In this document: positions 1-7,172 of the stretch, piece by piece | Numbering within the stretch: position 1 is the stretch's first letter | Layout of the letters: the number at the start of each line of letters is the position of its first letter | Assembly (NCBI GenBank): GCA_021823555.1 | Contig: JAKANW010000025.1 | Span: 1-13,272 of the forward strand | Source of the DNA: Chloroflexota bacterium | GTDB lineage: Bacteria > Chloroflexota > Anaerolineae > Anaerolineales > Villigracilaceae | DNA: 13,272 bases | Direction of reading: 5' to 3' | Position numbers and translations under genes: made by a program | Notes under the pieces: generated by a model | What the model saw: only the letters and a program-made list of their open reading frames with translations | What the model was told of the DNA's origin: nothing | Databases searched by the model: none

Positions 1-226
1 CGGCTGTCATCTCATCGTCAACGCCGAGTGTATCGGCCAGCCCCAGCAAACCGTTACCGGGCGCTTCGGACCACATCACAAAACGGCGGGCGGCGCGCGC
101 CGGGTCTCGGAAAAGGAAGCGCGGCAGAAAACGTTCCACTTTTCGGGCATACAGGTCATCTGTGTCGCTCAACGTGCCGTCCACGTCGAAGCATAGGGCG
201 CGAATACGGGAAGGTTCAAGAGACAT
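1..226 (-). CDS. HAD-family hydrolase, N-terminal part (cut by window edge)
   Basis: Reading the minus strand from the ATG at 226-224 gives an open frame of 75 codons that leaves the window without a stop. It begins MSLEPSRIRALCFDVDGTLS. The motif DVDGTL is motif I of the haloacid dehalogenase superfamily: the first Asp is the nucleophile and the second the general acid in phosphatases and related phosphotransferases. Only motif I and the start of the cap region are visible, so the substrate cannot be told; phosphoglycolate phosphatase-like or sugar-phosphatase-like proteins are typical relatives. The gene is divergent from the histidine kinase, with 139 bp between them. The start is supported by the position of motif I near the N terminus, as usual for the family. 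No good ribosome binding site precedes it. A TACAAT box lies only 6 nt upstream of the ATG, which would fit a leaderless transcript. Confidence 0.85.
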   Translation of the reverse strand, partial: MSLEPSRIRALCFDVDGTLSDTDDLYARKVERFLPRFLFRDPARAARRFVMWSEAPGNGLLGLADTLGVDDEMTA

Positions 227-232
227 AGCGCA

Positions 233-238
233 ATTGTA
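233..238 (-). promoter_or_regulatory. possible -10 box of the HAD gene (leaderless start)
   Basis: On the minus strand TACAAT (one mismatch to TATAAT) lies 6 nt before the ATG of the HAD gene. Transcription would then start at or next to the A of the ATG, giving a leaderless mRNA. This agrees with the lack of a Shine-Dalgarno sequence. I see no convincing -35 box. Confidence 0.3.
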
Positions 239-333
239 CCCGAACCGTGTGCTATACTTTGTACGAACCGCGCGTTGGTTGTTTTGCGGTCCCAAAAACA
301 GCAGGATACAATCTGTCAGGCGCGTGGTATGAT

Positions 334-362
334 TCGACAAGATCAATTGAATTTTCTATAAG
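334..362 (+). promoter_or_regulatory. possible promoter of the histidine kinase gene
   Basis: TCGACA (334-339), a 17-nt spacer and TATAAG (357-362) resemble a sigma-70 promoter. The -10 box ends 3 nt before the ATG at 366, too close for a normal leader, so it would give a leaderless or slightly shortened message. An alternative is the extended -10 TGCTATACT at 250-258, which has no clear -35 box and would leave a leader of about 100 nt. Confidence 0.25.
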
Positions 363-365
363 CCT

Positions 366-2501
366 ATGGAACAAGACCGTAATCGCGCCTTGCTGGAGTT
401 GCTGATCGGCGTCAGCCGTGAAGTCGCTACCGCCCTTGACTTGCGGACGGTGTTGCAGCGTTTATTGTATGCGGCCATCCACAACGTAGGCGGCGAGCGC
501 GGCAGCATCGTTGTCCTGGATGACCTGGGCAAACCGGTGGATGCCACCATTGTGTATGAGAAGCGTTTCCATGAGCATACCACCCAGCAGTTGCGTGAGA
601 CGGTGGAGCGCGGACTGGCCGGCTGGGTGGTGCGGAATCGTAAGCCTGCGCTGGCACGCGATACCAGCAAGGATGAACGCTGGCTGCGCCGGGAGGATGA
701 CCTGGCAGGCAAATCCGGGCCGAAATCGGCCATCTGCGTGCCGCTATTAGCGCGCGAGCGGTTGGTGGGGGTGTTGACCCTTGTCCATCCCGTTCCCAAT
801 GCCTTCAATGAAGAACACCTGGAATTGATGCAGGCGATTGCCGATCAGGCCAGTGTGGCTGTCTTGAACGCCCGCCTGTATGCCGAAAGCCAGCGGACGG
901 CACGCGTCATGACCGCGTTGGTGGAAGGGGCGGAAGCGATCAATGCTTCACTGGAAATGCAGGAGGTCTGGCGGCGCATCCTTAACCAGGTCATGCAGGC
1001 ATTACAGGTTGAGACCGTAGCCCTGGCCCTGCTCGAAGCAGGCGGAGCCGACGGCTCCGAGTCGGGCCTGGTCTTTCGCGCCGCGGCCGGGCAGAATTCA
1101 GGTAACATCCTTGGCCGCCGCGTTCCCGGCGGAAAGGGGCTGGTGGGACTGGTGGCGCGCGAAGGACGCGGGTTGGTGGTGCCCAAAGTCAGCCAGGATA
1201 AGCGTTATAGCGACGTGGACAAGTTCGGGGGCGTCGAGATGCGGGCCATTGCCATCGTTCCTATCCAATTGCAGGGACAGGTTCTGGGTGTATTGGAAGC
1301 GATCAACCCGGTCGCTAAAAATTTCGATCCCGATGCCCTGTTGGTAATGACTGGCCTGGGCAGCCTGGCAGGGACGACCATCCAGAATGCGCGCCTCTTC
1401 GAGCGCCTGCAACAGGCCCATGAGCACTATCATGAGTTGTTCGAAGACAGCATTGATTCGATCTTGATCACCGATTGGGGCGGCAAGGTGCAGGAGGCGA
1501 ATCGCCAGGCTGTGGCGTTGAGCGGATACAGCCGGAAGGAACTACACACATTGAAAGTTGACCAGTTTCACAGTGTGAACTGGGGCATGACGGGGATGAA
1601 CTTTGAATTGCTGCGCGAGCACGATTGCAGTTACGAATCGGTCCTGCACCGTCAAGATGGCGGTCGGGTACCGGTGGAGGTGCATGCCCGCCGGGTGGAG
1701 TTCGAGGAGACCGATTCAATACAATGGATCTTGAGGGATATTACCGAGCGCAAAGACCTGGACGCGCTGCGCGAGGATATGTTGGCCATGATCTATCACG
1801 ATTTACGCTCGCCGCTGGGCAATATCATTTCCAGCCTGGATATGATCAGCGATATGATCCCGCAGGATGAGACCATCCGAACCATGCTGAACATCGCCAT
1901 GAATTCCACGGCGCGCATCCAGCGCCTGGTCAATTCATTGCTCGATATCAGCCGCCTGGAAGCCGGGCAGAAGATCGTGGATCAGAAGGCCGTGGACCCG
2001 GCTGCCCTGGTGGAAGAGGCGCTCCGTGACGTGGAGCCGGGAGCATCCGGCCGTAACCAAACGATCGAAAAGAAGCTGGCCGCTGGCCTGCCCATGATCT
2101 GGGTGGATGTGGATATGATCTATCGCGTATTGATCAACCTGCTGGAGAATGCCATCAAATTCACCCCTGTCAAGGGCAGGATCGAGATCGGCGGCGTCGT
2201 GGAGACCTCCGAGTGGATCAAGCTCTGGGTCCGCGATAACGGGCCGGGCATTCCCCCTGCCGAGGCTGAGCGTATTTTCGAGAAATTCACCCGCCTGCGC
2301 GGCAAGGATAAACCGGGCGGCCTGGGGGTGGGGCTGGCGTTCTGCCGCCTGGCCGTGCAGGGACATGGCGGGCGCGTCTGGGTTGAGAGTGAGATGGACA
2401 AGGGAGCCACGTTCTGGTTGATCCTGCCTGTGTCCCACGTCAGAAAAACCGGTACATTGAAGAGAGAAACCGGCAGGCTGCAGGTCAAACAGGAAGACTG
2501 A
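366..2501 (+). CDS. soluble GAF-GAF-PAS sensor histidine kinase
   Basis: A 711-residue sensor kinase that should autophosphorylate on His and pass the phosphate to a response regulator. Domains in order: GAF (about 5-175), GAF (about 182-345), PAS (about 352-465, with the typical ITDWGGKVQEANRQA start), HisKA with the H-box MIYHDLRSPLGN (His478), and HATPase_c with N-box Asn595 (LLENAIKF), G1 box DNGPGIP (Asp624) and G2 box GGLGVGLAF (about 650). All catalytic motifs look intact. There is no transmembrane segment or signal peptide, so it senses something inside the cell. The signal is unknown: GAF domains may bind small ligands, haem or Fe-S, but no diagnostic residues stand out. No response regulator is encoded in the window, so it looks like an orphan kinase. 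The MBL-fold gene follows after 15 bp and is probably cotranscribed. The ATG at 366 puts the first GAF helix at the N terminus but has no evident ribosome binding site. Confidence 0.93.
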   Translation: MEQDRNRALLELLIGVSREVATALDLRTVLQRLLYAAIHNVGGERGSIVVLDDLGKPVDATIVYEKRFHEHTTQQLRETVERGLAGWVVRNRKPALARDTSKDERWLRREDDLAGKSGPKSAICVPLLARERLVGVLTLVHPVPNAFNEEHLELMQAIADQASVAVLNARLYAESQRTARVMTALVEGAEAINASLEMQEVWRRILNQVMQALQVETVALALLEAGGADGSESGLVFRAAAGQNSGNILGRRVPGGKGLVGLVAREGRGLVVPKVSQDKRYSDVDKFGGVEMRAIAIVPIQLQGQVLGVLEAINPVAKNFDPDALLVMTGLGSLAGTTIQNARLFERLQQAHEHYHELFEDSIDSILITDWGGKVQEANRQAVALSGYSRKELHTLKVDQFHSVNWGMTGMNFELLREHDCSYESVLHRQDGGRVPVEVHARRVEFEETDSIQWILRDITERKDLDALREDMLAMIYHDLRSPLGNIISSLDMISDMIPQDETIRTMLNIAMNSTARIQRLVNSLLDISRLEAGQKIVDQKAVDPAALVEEALRDVEPGASGRNQTIEKKLAAGLPMIWVDVDMIYRVLINLLENAIKFTPVKGRIEIGGVVETSEWIKLWVRDNGPGIPPAEAERIFEKFTRLRGKDKPGGLGVGLAFCRLAVQGHGGRVWVESEMDKGATFWLILPVSHVRKTGTLKRETGRLQVKQED

Positions 2502-2516
2502 TTTTTCAGGAGTCTC

Positions 2517-3380
2517 ATGCACGCGATTACCAAGACCGTTTTTTTTGAAGACCAATATCCCGGCGTCGTTTTGGGTGTCATTGTACGGCCGCGCGGTTTG
2601 ATCCAGATCGACGCGCCGCCTTCGCCCGAGGATAGCCGAGCGTGGCGCGCGGCTCTCATGAGCCTGGCCGGAGGCCCGGAACGCGTCCTCATCAACCTTG
2701 ATTCGCACCCAGACCGTACGATTGGGGCGCGTGCCATGGATTGTATCGTGGTAGCCCACGCCAAGACCGCCCAGACGTTCCGCTCACGTCCGACCACCTT
2801 CAAAGCACAGGGCGATGAGACTGGCGCAGAATGGGAGCTGATCTCTGGCCTGGGCAGCATCCGCTGGGCGCCGCCGGAAATTTCTTTTTCCGAGCAGTTG
2901 ACTCTGTATTGGGATGGCAGCCCGGTGCGTTTGGAGAACCATCCCGGCCCGGCAGCGGGCGCCATCTGGGTGGCGCTGCCTGATGAGAAGATCCTCTTTA
3001 TCGGTGACACCGTTGTCAAGAACCAGCCGCCTTTCCTGGCCAACGCCGACCTGCCCGCCTGGATCGAAACCTTGAATCTGCTGCTCAGTCCAGCCTATAA
3101 AAGTTACACGATCATCAGCGGACGCGGCGGCGTGATCAATTCCCAGGCGATCCGCAATCAACTGGACTTTCTGAAACACGTCCGTGACAGGCTGGAGAAA
3201 CTCGCCAACCGCCAGGCAGCCCCCGAAGCAACCGATCACCTGGCAGTCTCCCTTGCCAACGGATTCAAGGCCTCCACTGCCCGCCAGCAGCACTATATTC
3301 AGCGGTTGCGCTATGGCCTGCTTCATTACTACACCCGTCACAACCGTTCCCTGCATGATACGAGCGAGGAACAATCGTGA
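2517..3380 (+). CDS. MBL-fold protein with incomplete metal site
   Basis: A 287-residue protein that keeps the metallo-beta-lactamase fold outline: N-terminal beta strands, a degenerate HxHxDH loop at LDSHPDRT (61-68), a later His (HPGPAAG, His142), a GDT turn (Asp164) and a degenerate GHG motif read as SGRGGVI (201-207). Compared with the usual HxHxDH-H-D-H ligand set, His64, Asp66, His142 and Asp164 remain, while the first His is Asp62, the third is Arg67 and the last is Arg203. It may bind one metal, use altered ligands, or act as a non-enzymatic sensor or binding protein. The C-terminal 80 residues are helical and Gln/Arg-rich, beyond the core fold. The gene starts 15 bp after the kinase with a good AGGAG at 2508-2512, and its stop overlaps the GTG start of the asparaginase. 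Function unknown; the fold assignment is fairly sure. Confidence 0.8.
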   Translation: MHAITKTVFFEDQYPGVVLGVIVRPRGLIQIDAPPSPEDSRAWRAALMSLAGGPERVLINLDSHPDRTIGARAMDCIVVAHAKTAQTFRSRPTTFKAQGDETGAEWELISGLGSIRWAPPEISFSEQLTLYWDGSPVRLENHPGPAAGAIWVALPDEKILFIGDTVVKNQPPFLANADLPAWIETLNLLLSPAYKSYTIISGRGGVINSQAIRNQLDFLKHVRDRLEKLANRQAAPEATDHLAVSLANGFKASTARQQHYIQRLRYGLLHYYTRHNRSLHDTSEEQS

Positions 3381-4450
3381 ACCCATCCCTGCCTCTCTTC
3401 CAACTGACTCGCGGGCGGGTGATCGAGTCCATCCATTATGGCGCCATTGCCGTCGTGGACGCGCATGGCAAACTCCTGGCATCCTATGGCGACCCGCAAA
3501 CGGTCGCTTTTTTACGATCCAGCGCCAAGCCATTTCAGGCGCTGCCCTTTGTGGAACGCGGCGGACTGGAATACTTTGGCCTCACGCCCCGCGAACTGTC
3601 GCTGGCCTGCGCTTCGCATGAAGGTTCCGCTTTGCATGTCGAAACGGTAAAAGCCATGCAGAAGAAAATTGGCATTGAAGAGCGCCACTTGCAATGCGGC
3701 GTTCACATGCCAAGCGATACTGCCATGTTCAAATCTCTTGTCCAGCATGGACAGATGCCAACCCCGAATATCAACAATTGCTCCGGCAAACACACGGCCA
3801 TGCTGGCCCATGCGAAAATGCGCGACCTGCCTCTGGGTACCTACCTTGATATAAACCATCCCATCCAGCAGGACATCCTCGCCTCTTTCTCCGACTTGTG
3901 CCTGCTCCCGCCAAACCAGGTGGAACCCGGCACGGATGGTTGTTCCGCGCCAAACTTCGCCGTACCGCTCTACAACGCCGCGCTGGGCTTTGCCCGCCTG
4001 TGCGACCCACGTGAACTGCCCGAAGCACGCGCCTCCGCCTGCCGCAAGATCACCTCCGCCATGACGACCTATCCGGAGATGGTCAGTGGCTTTGGCGAGT
4101 TCGATTGCGAGTTGATGAAAGCGGGCGCTGGCAGGATCATCTGCAAGCGCGGCGCGGAAGGTTTTCAGGCTATTGGTCTTTTGCCTGGCGTGCTCGGCCC
4201 GGATTCTCCCGGCGTGGGCATTGTCTTCAAAGTCTCGGACGGTGACGCCTCGCGCATGTCTCTGGAACTGGAATCTGCCACCCGCGTCCGCCCGGCTGTG
4301 ACCTTGGAAATCCTGCGGCAACTGGGCGCGCTTTCGGCGGAACACATGCAGGAACTGGCGAGCTTCGGTCCTGTCAAGCCGGTCAAGAATCACCGCGGCC
4401 TCGTGACGGGGGAGTCGAAGCCGGTGTTTCAATTAAATCCTGTTCAATAA
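3377..4450 (+). CDS. asparaginase, R. etli AnsA type (Asparaginase_II family)
   Basis: A 357-residue protein of the asparaginase family that is unrelated to E. coli AnsA/AnsB and is typified by the Rhizobium etli thermolabile/inducible enzymes. It should hydrolyse L-asparagine to aspartate and ammonia in the cytoplasm. Visible motifs: RSSAKPFQ (Ser48, Lys51), CASHEG (Ser80), NNCSGKHT (Cys135, Lys138, His139), GTDGCSAP (Cys189) and CKRGAEG (Lys257). The positions of Ser48/Lys51, Ser80, Cys135/Lys138 and Cys189 agree with what I recall of the catalytic Ser-Lys pairs and metal site of the R. etli enzyme. No signal peptide is present. The GTG start at 3377 overlaps the stop of the preceding gene (GTGA), which indicates translational coupling. 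The full-length family match makes the assignment strong; activity on other amides is possible. Confidence 0.9.
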   Translation: MNPSLPLFQLTRGRVIESIHYGAIAVVDAHGKLLASYGDPQTVAFLRSSAKPFQALPFVERGGLEYFGLTPRELSLACASHEGSALHVETVKAMQKKIGIEERHLQCGVHMPSDTAMFKSLVQHGQMPTPNINNCSGKHTAMLAHAKMRDLPLGTYLDINHPIQQDILASFSDLCLLPPNQVEPGTDGCSAPNFAVPLYNAALGFARLCDPRELPEARASACRKITSAMTTYPEMVSGFGEFDCELMKAGAGRIICKRGAEGFQAIGLLPGVLGPDSPGVGIVFKVSDGDASRMSLELESATRVRPAVTLEILRQLGALSAEHMQELASFGPVKPVKNHRGLVTGESKPVFQLNPVQ

Positions 4451-4467
4451 ATTCACGTTATGGGTTT

Positions 4468-5259
4468 ATGCCAGGTACGCTGCCCGAATCCTTCCTTTCA
4501 TCGTTGACCGCTGAACTCAAGACTCCCAACGTTATCGGGATCGCGATGGCAGGAAGTTTTTCGCGCGGACAGGGCACGCCCTACAGCGATATTGACCTGC
4601 ACGTCTTCGTCAAGGAAAAACCGCGCAATATTATTGACACATCCGCTTTGCGGCAAAGGCAGGGATTCCTTGTCAGCGTCCATTACGGCAATGTTGAGGA
4701 AGAGCGGGCAAAACTAACCTGCCCCTGGGACGCGATCTGGACTGTGCCCGGACTTCGGCAAGCCGTGATCCTGTATGATATAGATGGCTCACTTGCGAGT
4801 CTCAAGCAGGCTGCTGTTGAATTTAACTGGCCCCCTCTTCAACCGCTTGCCAATAAATTTGCATCTGCCGAAATATCCGCGTATGCCGAAGAGACTTATA
4901 AAATCCTCGGCGGCCTTTCGCTCGGACAGGAATCAAAAGTGCTGTATGCAGCCATTGGGCTGATGCTGGGCATGGCAAAAGTCATCGCGGTCCAACACGG
5001 CATCCTGATGGAAACCGAAAACCGCTACTTTGAGCTTATTCAGGAATCCGTTGGCCGCGGCAGTGATTGGACGCGTTTCTTCCGCCTTGCCCTCGGCGCG
5101 GATCCTGGCCCCATGAACCTCCCCATGTTCAAAACTCGCGGCGTGGCGGCGCTTGAGTTATATCGTGAGACAGTAAAATTGTTGGAAGCGATTATCCTGG
5201 AAGAACATCGGGAAGTTATTGTGAACACACTTGGTCTAATTAAAACAGCAGGCTATTAA
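4468..5259 (+). CDS. nucleotidyltransferase-domain protein
   Basis: A 263-residue protein with an N-terminal DNA polymerase beta-like nucleotidyltransferase motif, GSFSRGQGTPYSDIDLHVFV (29-48). The GS and the DxD pair (DID) are the nucleotide- and metal-binding residues. The third carboxylate expected on a later strand is not obvious: the matching strand reads FLVSVHYG. The rest (about 110-263) is predicted helical, like the C-terminal domain of aminoglycoside or lincosamide nucleotidyltransferases and of MNT proteins. The substrate is unknown; resistance, tRNA modification and toxin-antitoxin roles are all seen in this superfamily, and no HEPN partner lies next to it. It begins 17 bp after the asparaginase stop with no strong ribosome binding site. 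Its stop overlaps the start of nth by one base (TAATG), so the two are probably translated together. Confidence 0.75.
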   Translation: MPGTLPESFLSSLTAELKTPNVIGIAMAGSFSRGQGTPYSDIDLHVFVKEKPRNIIDTSALRQRQGFLVSVHYGNVEEERAKLTCPWDAIWTVPGLRQAVILYDIDGSLASLKQAAVEFNWPPLQPLANKFASAEISAYAEETYKILGGLSLGQESKVLYAAIGLMLGMAKVIAVQHGILMETENRYFELIQESVGRGSDWTRFFRLALGADPGPMNLPMFKTRGVAALELYRETVKLLEAIILEEHREVIVNTLGLIKTAGY

Positions 5260-5927
5260 TGGTAAAAGACCTTTCCAAACGTGCTCTCAAAGTCCACGAA
5301 ACCTTATTGGCGGCTTTCGGTGAACCGATCTGGCGCAATCCCCTGCCGCCGGTGGACGAACTGGTTTCGACCATCCTTTCGCAGAATACCAACGATGTGA
5401 ACCGCGACCGCGCCTTCCATGCACTGCGCGCCAAATTCCCAACCTGGGAAACGGTGCGCGATGCAAAGGCCGAAGAAGTGGTCAACGCCATCCGCCCGGC
5501 GGGATTGGCGAATCAAAAAGGGCCGCGCATCCAGCATGTTCTCCATGCCATCACAGAAGAGTGCGGGAATCTTGACCTGTCCTTCCTCAAGGATTTGCCG
5601 CTCGAAGAAGCACGCGCCTGGCTGACGAAGTTCAATGGTGTCGGTCCCAAGACGGCTGCCATCGTGTTATGTTTTTCGCTGGGACGACCTGCCTTCCCGG
5701 TGGACACGCATATCTACCGCGTGACCGGGCGCATCGGACTCCGCCCTGGGAAGATGACCGTTGAACAGGCGCATCCTCACCTTGAGTCTCTATTCCCACC
5801 TGAAACCTATTACGCCGCGCACCTGAACATCATCCGCCTCGGGCGGGAAGTCTGCCATGCTCGCAAGCCGGATTGCCCGAACTGTCCGATCCGCAAATTG
5901 TGTGATTACGAGCCGAAGACAAAGTAA
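5259..5927 (+). CDS. nth: endonuclease III, DNA glycosylase/AP lyase
   Basis: A 222-residue base-excision repair enzyme that removes oxidised pyrimidines and nicks the abasic site. The helix-hairpin-helix reads FNGVGPKTA with the catalytic Lys131. The catalytic Asp149 sits in VDTHIYRV, and the 18-residue spacing equals that of Lys120/Asp138 in E. coli Nth. Four cysteines near the C terminus (199, 206, 209, 215; C-X6-C-X2-C-X5-C) form the 4Fe-4S site. Length and motif order are those of the family, and the N-terminal ILSQNTND matches the usual ILSxQTxD. The gene overlaps the previous stop by one base and is the last of the co-directional run. A palindromic repeat begins two bases after its stop. 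The name is secure to family level; a closely related HhH-GPD glycosylase with slightly different base specificity cannot be excluded. Confidence 0.92.
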   Translation: MVKDLSKRALKVHETLLAAFGEPIWRNPLPPVDELVSTILSQNTNDVNRDRAFHALRAKFPTWETVRDAKAEEVVNAIRPAGLANQKGPRIQHVLHAITEECGNLDLSFLKDLPLEEARAWLTKFNGVGPKTAAIVLCFSLGRPAFPVDTHIYRVTGRIGLRPGKMTVEQAHPHLESLFPPETYYAAHLNIIRLGREVCHARKPDCPNCPIRKLCDYEPKTK

Positions 5928-5928
5928 G

Positions 5929-6041
5929 ATGTCATTGCGAGGAGGGTGTTCTTCCCGACGACGTGTGCCACGAAGTGGTAAGCAATCCCCCAATAACTGG
6001 AGATTGCTTCGGGCGAAAGATCATCACCATCGCAACGACAT
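5929..6041. repeat. palindromic interspersed repeat, copy 1
   Basis: The spacer between nth and the YbaK gene is an imperfect inverted repeat. Its ends are ATGTCATTGCGAGG on the left and CGCAACGACAT on the right, which is complementary with one mismatch. Inside, AAGCAATC (5980-5987) pairs with GATTGCTT (6002-6009). The second copy at 11695-11819 shares the ends and the GATTGCTTCG core. It encodes nothing and looks like a non-autonomous mobile or REP-like element; it could form a hairpin in RNA and act as a transcription end point for the upstream run. Confidence 0.8.
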
Positions 6042-6068
6042 GATTAGGATTTTCTTTTAGAGGTCTCT

Positions 6069-6545
6069 ATGCCTAAAACCCCTCCTGTCAGCCTCGCTTT
6101 ACAAGAACTTGGAATACCCCATCGCGTCTTTACCCATCCCGGCCCGGTGAATTCGCTCGAACAGGCTGCGCATGAACGCGGCCAGCGGCTGGAACAGGTG
6201 GTGCGCAGCATCCTCTTCCGCGTGGGGGAGGGTGAATTTGTCATGGCGCTGGTGGCCGGGCCTGCTCAAATCTCATGGAAGGCGTTGAGAAAGTATCTGG
6301 GTCAGTCGCGTTTGACGATGGCCACGGAAGATGAAGTGTTGGCTGTGACCGGGTACCGCGTCGGGGCGGTGGGGCCGTTTGGTCTGCCGCGCGGTTTGAG
6401 GGTCCTGATTGACCCGGGTGTGCTGGCGGAGGAGGAAATCTCCCTTGGGTCAGGCGTGCGTGGGACGACGATCATCCTGAAAAGCGCGGATCTCCGTCGC
6501 GGTCTGGATGGCGCGGAAGAAGTCTCTCTTTGTGATGCTGCTTGA
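6069..6545 (+). CDS. YbaK/EbsC-type aminoacyl-tRNA deacylase
   Basis: A 158-residue protein of the YbaK/ProX superfamily, which hydrolyses mischarged aminoacyl-tRNAs such as Cys-tRNA(Pro) or Ala-tRNA(Pro) in trans. The family signatures are visible in order: [15 protein letters not shown] (conserved QVVKTLvf region), [19 protein letters not shown] (with the conserved catalytic-site Lys), and [11 protein letters not shown] (the GGxSPfg-like turn). The length is that of a stand-alone domain. The start at 6069 is preceded by AGAGG at 6059-6063. The gene is alone: the repeat element lies before it, and the next gene's promoter overlaps its stop codon. Which tRNA and amino acid it edits cannot be told from sequence. 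Confidence 0.85.
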   Translation: MPKTPPVSLALQELGIPHRVFTHPGPVNSLEQAAHERGQRLEQVVRSILFRVGEGEFVMALVAGPAQISWKALRKYLGQSRLTMATEDEVLAVTGYRVGAVGPFGLPRGLRVLIDPGVLAEEEISLGSGVRGTTIILKSADLRRGLDGAEEVSLCDAA

Positions 6546-6570
6546 CATCATTCAGTCACTGAATTATAAT
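6542..6570 (+). promoter_or_regulatory. consensus sigma-70 promoter of the rrf2 gene
   Basis: TTGACA (6542-6547), a 17-nt spacer and TATAAT (6565-6570) are a perfect match to both consensus boxes with ideal spacing. The -35 box overlaps the TGA stop of the YbaK gene. The -10 box and the expected start near 6577 lie inside the palindrome described next, so a bound repressor would block RNA polymerase. Confidence 0.85.
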
Positions 6571-6597
6571 AGTATTATAAAGTCTATTATAATACTA
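6564..6597. promoter_or_regulatory. operator palindrome at the rrf2 promoter
   Basis: TAGTATTATAA (6570-6580) and TTATAATACTA (6587-6597) are perfect 11-bp arms separated by AGTCTA. The left arm is also the right half of an overlapping palindrome, TTATAATAGTATTATAA (6564-6580). The reverse complement shares the 15-mer ATAGACTTTATAATA with the site upstream of pstS. The position over the -10 box suggests autorepression by the Rrf2 protein. Confidence 0.65.
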
Positions 6598-6613
6598 GGC
6601 TTTTAAGGCAAAC

Positions 6614-7078
6614 ATGCGACTCTCCAAACGTGGTGAATATGGCTTGCGGGCTATGATCGTTCTGGCGGGACCCTCCGACCCGGATGCTGCTTTGCCTGTG
6701 GTGCAGATCAAAGAGATCTCGCAGCGTGAGAAGATCTCGGCCAAGTTCCTTGAGCAGATTTTGCTGACGCTCAAGAATGCGGGCCTGCTTCACAGCAAGA
6801 TGGGCGTCGGCGGTGGGTATTACCTGGCCAGGCCTGCCAGTGAGATTACCCTCGGCCAAATCTTCCGCGTCCTGGATGGCCCGGTGGCACCGATCAGATG
6901 CGTCAGCCAGATGGCCTATGAGCCGTGTGGCTGCCCCGATGAGCAGACTTGTGGGCTGCGGCTGGTGATGGGCGATGTGCGCAATGCCATCGCGGATATT
7001 CTCGACAATACCAGCCTGGTCGATGTCACCCGGCGGCAGGATTCTGTCCGCCAGACGCTCGGCATAAAAAGCTCGTAA
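6614..7078 (+). CDS. Rrf2-family transcriptional regulator, probably Fe-S
   Basis: A 154-residue dimeric winged-helix DNA-binding protein. The N terminus MRLSKRGEYGLRAM and the wing KMGVGGGYYLARPASEITL are classic Rrf2 (IscR, NsrR, RsrR, CymR). Four cysteines cluster at 96, 105, 107 and 113 (C-X8-C-X-C-X5-C), where IscR and NsrR carry three at C-X5-C-X5-C, so an Fe-S cluster sensing iron, redox state or NO is likely. CymR-type sulfur sensors lack this cluster. The ribosome binding site TAAGG ends 5 nt before the ATG. It is transcribed from its own consensus promoter; a palindrome covers that promoter and a related one precedes pstS 94 bp downstream of this gene. This makes control of itself and of the transporter the simplest reading. 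The signal is inferred only from the cysteines. Confidence 0.9.
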   Translation: MRLSKRGEYGLRAMIVLAGPSDPDAALPVVQIKEISQREKISAKFLEQILLTLKNAGLLHSKMGVGGGYYLARPASEITLGQIFRVLDGPVAPIRCVSQMAYEPCGCPDEQTCGLRLVMGDVRNAIADILDNTSLVDVTRRQDSVRQTLGIKSS

Positions 7079-7128
7079 GGCTCGTCCCTGGGGGGAGGGC
7101 AGTTTTTTATGTCTCAAAAGTATACTTG

Positions 7129-7147
7129 TATTATAGACTTTATAATA
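7129..7147. promoter_or_regulatory. operator-like palindrome upstream of pstS
   Basis: TATTATA (7129-7135), GACTT, TATAATA (7141-7147): perfect 7-bp arms with a 5-nt spacer, 25 bp before the pstS start. It shares ATAGACTTTATAATA with the reverse complement of the palindrome at the rrf2 promoter. TATAAT at 7141-7146 could itself be the -10 box; no good -35 box is seen, so expression may be weaker than that of rrf2. Confidence 0.6.
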
Positions 7148-7172
7148 TATAACCGGACAAACTGGAGTTGAT

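Noticed and set aside
1935..3043. Two long minus-strand open frames opposite the kinase and MBL genes
   Set aside because: They are mirror frames of well-supported genes in GC-rich DNA, with low-complexity composition and no motifs.
3512..4432. Minus-strand open frame of 306 codons opposite the asparaginase gene
   Set aside because: The plus strand carries a full-length asparaginase with exact catalytic motif positions; the mirror frame has no domain.
7086..7108. Possible terminator between rrf2 and pstS
   Set aside because: CCCT/AGGG with a six-G loop followed by T6 has only a 4-bp stem; too weak to call, though the T-run is notable.
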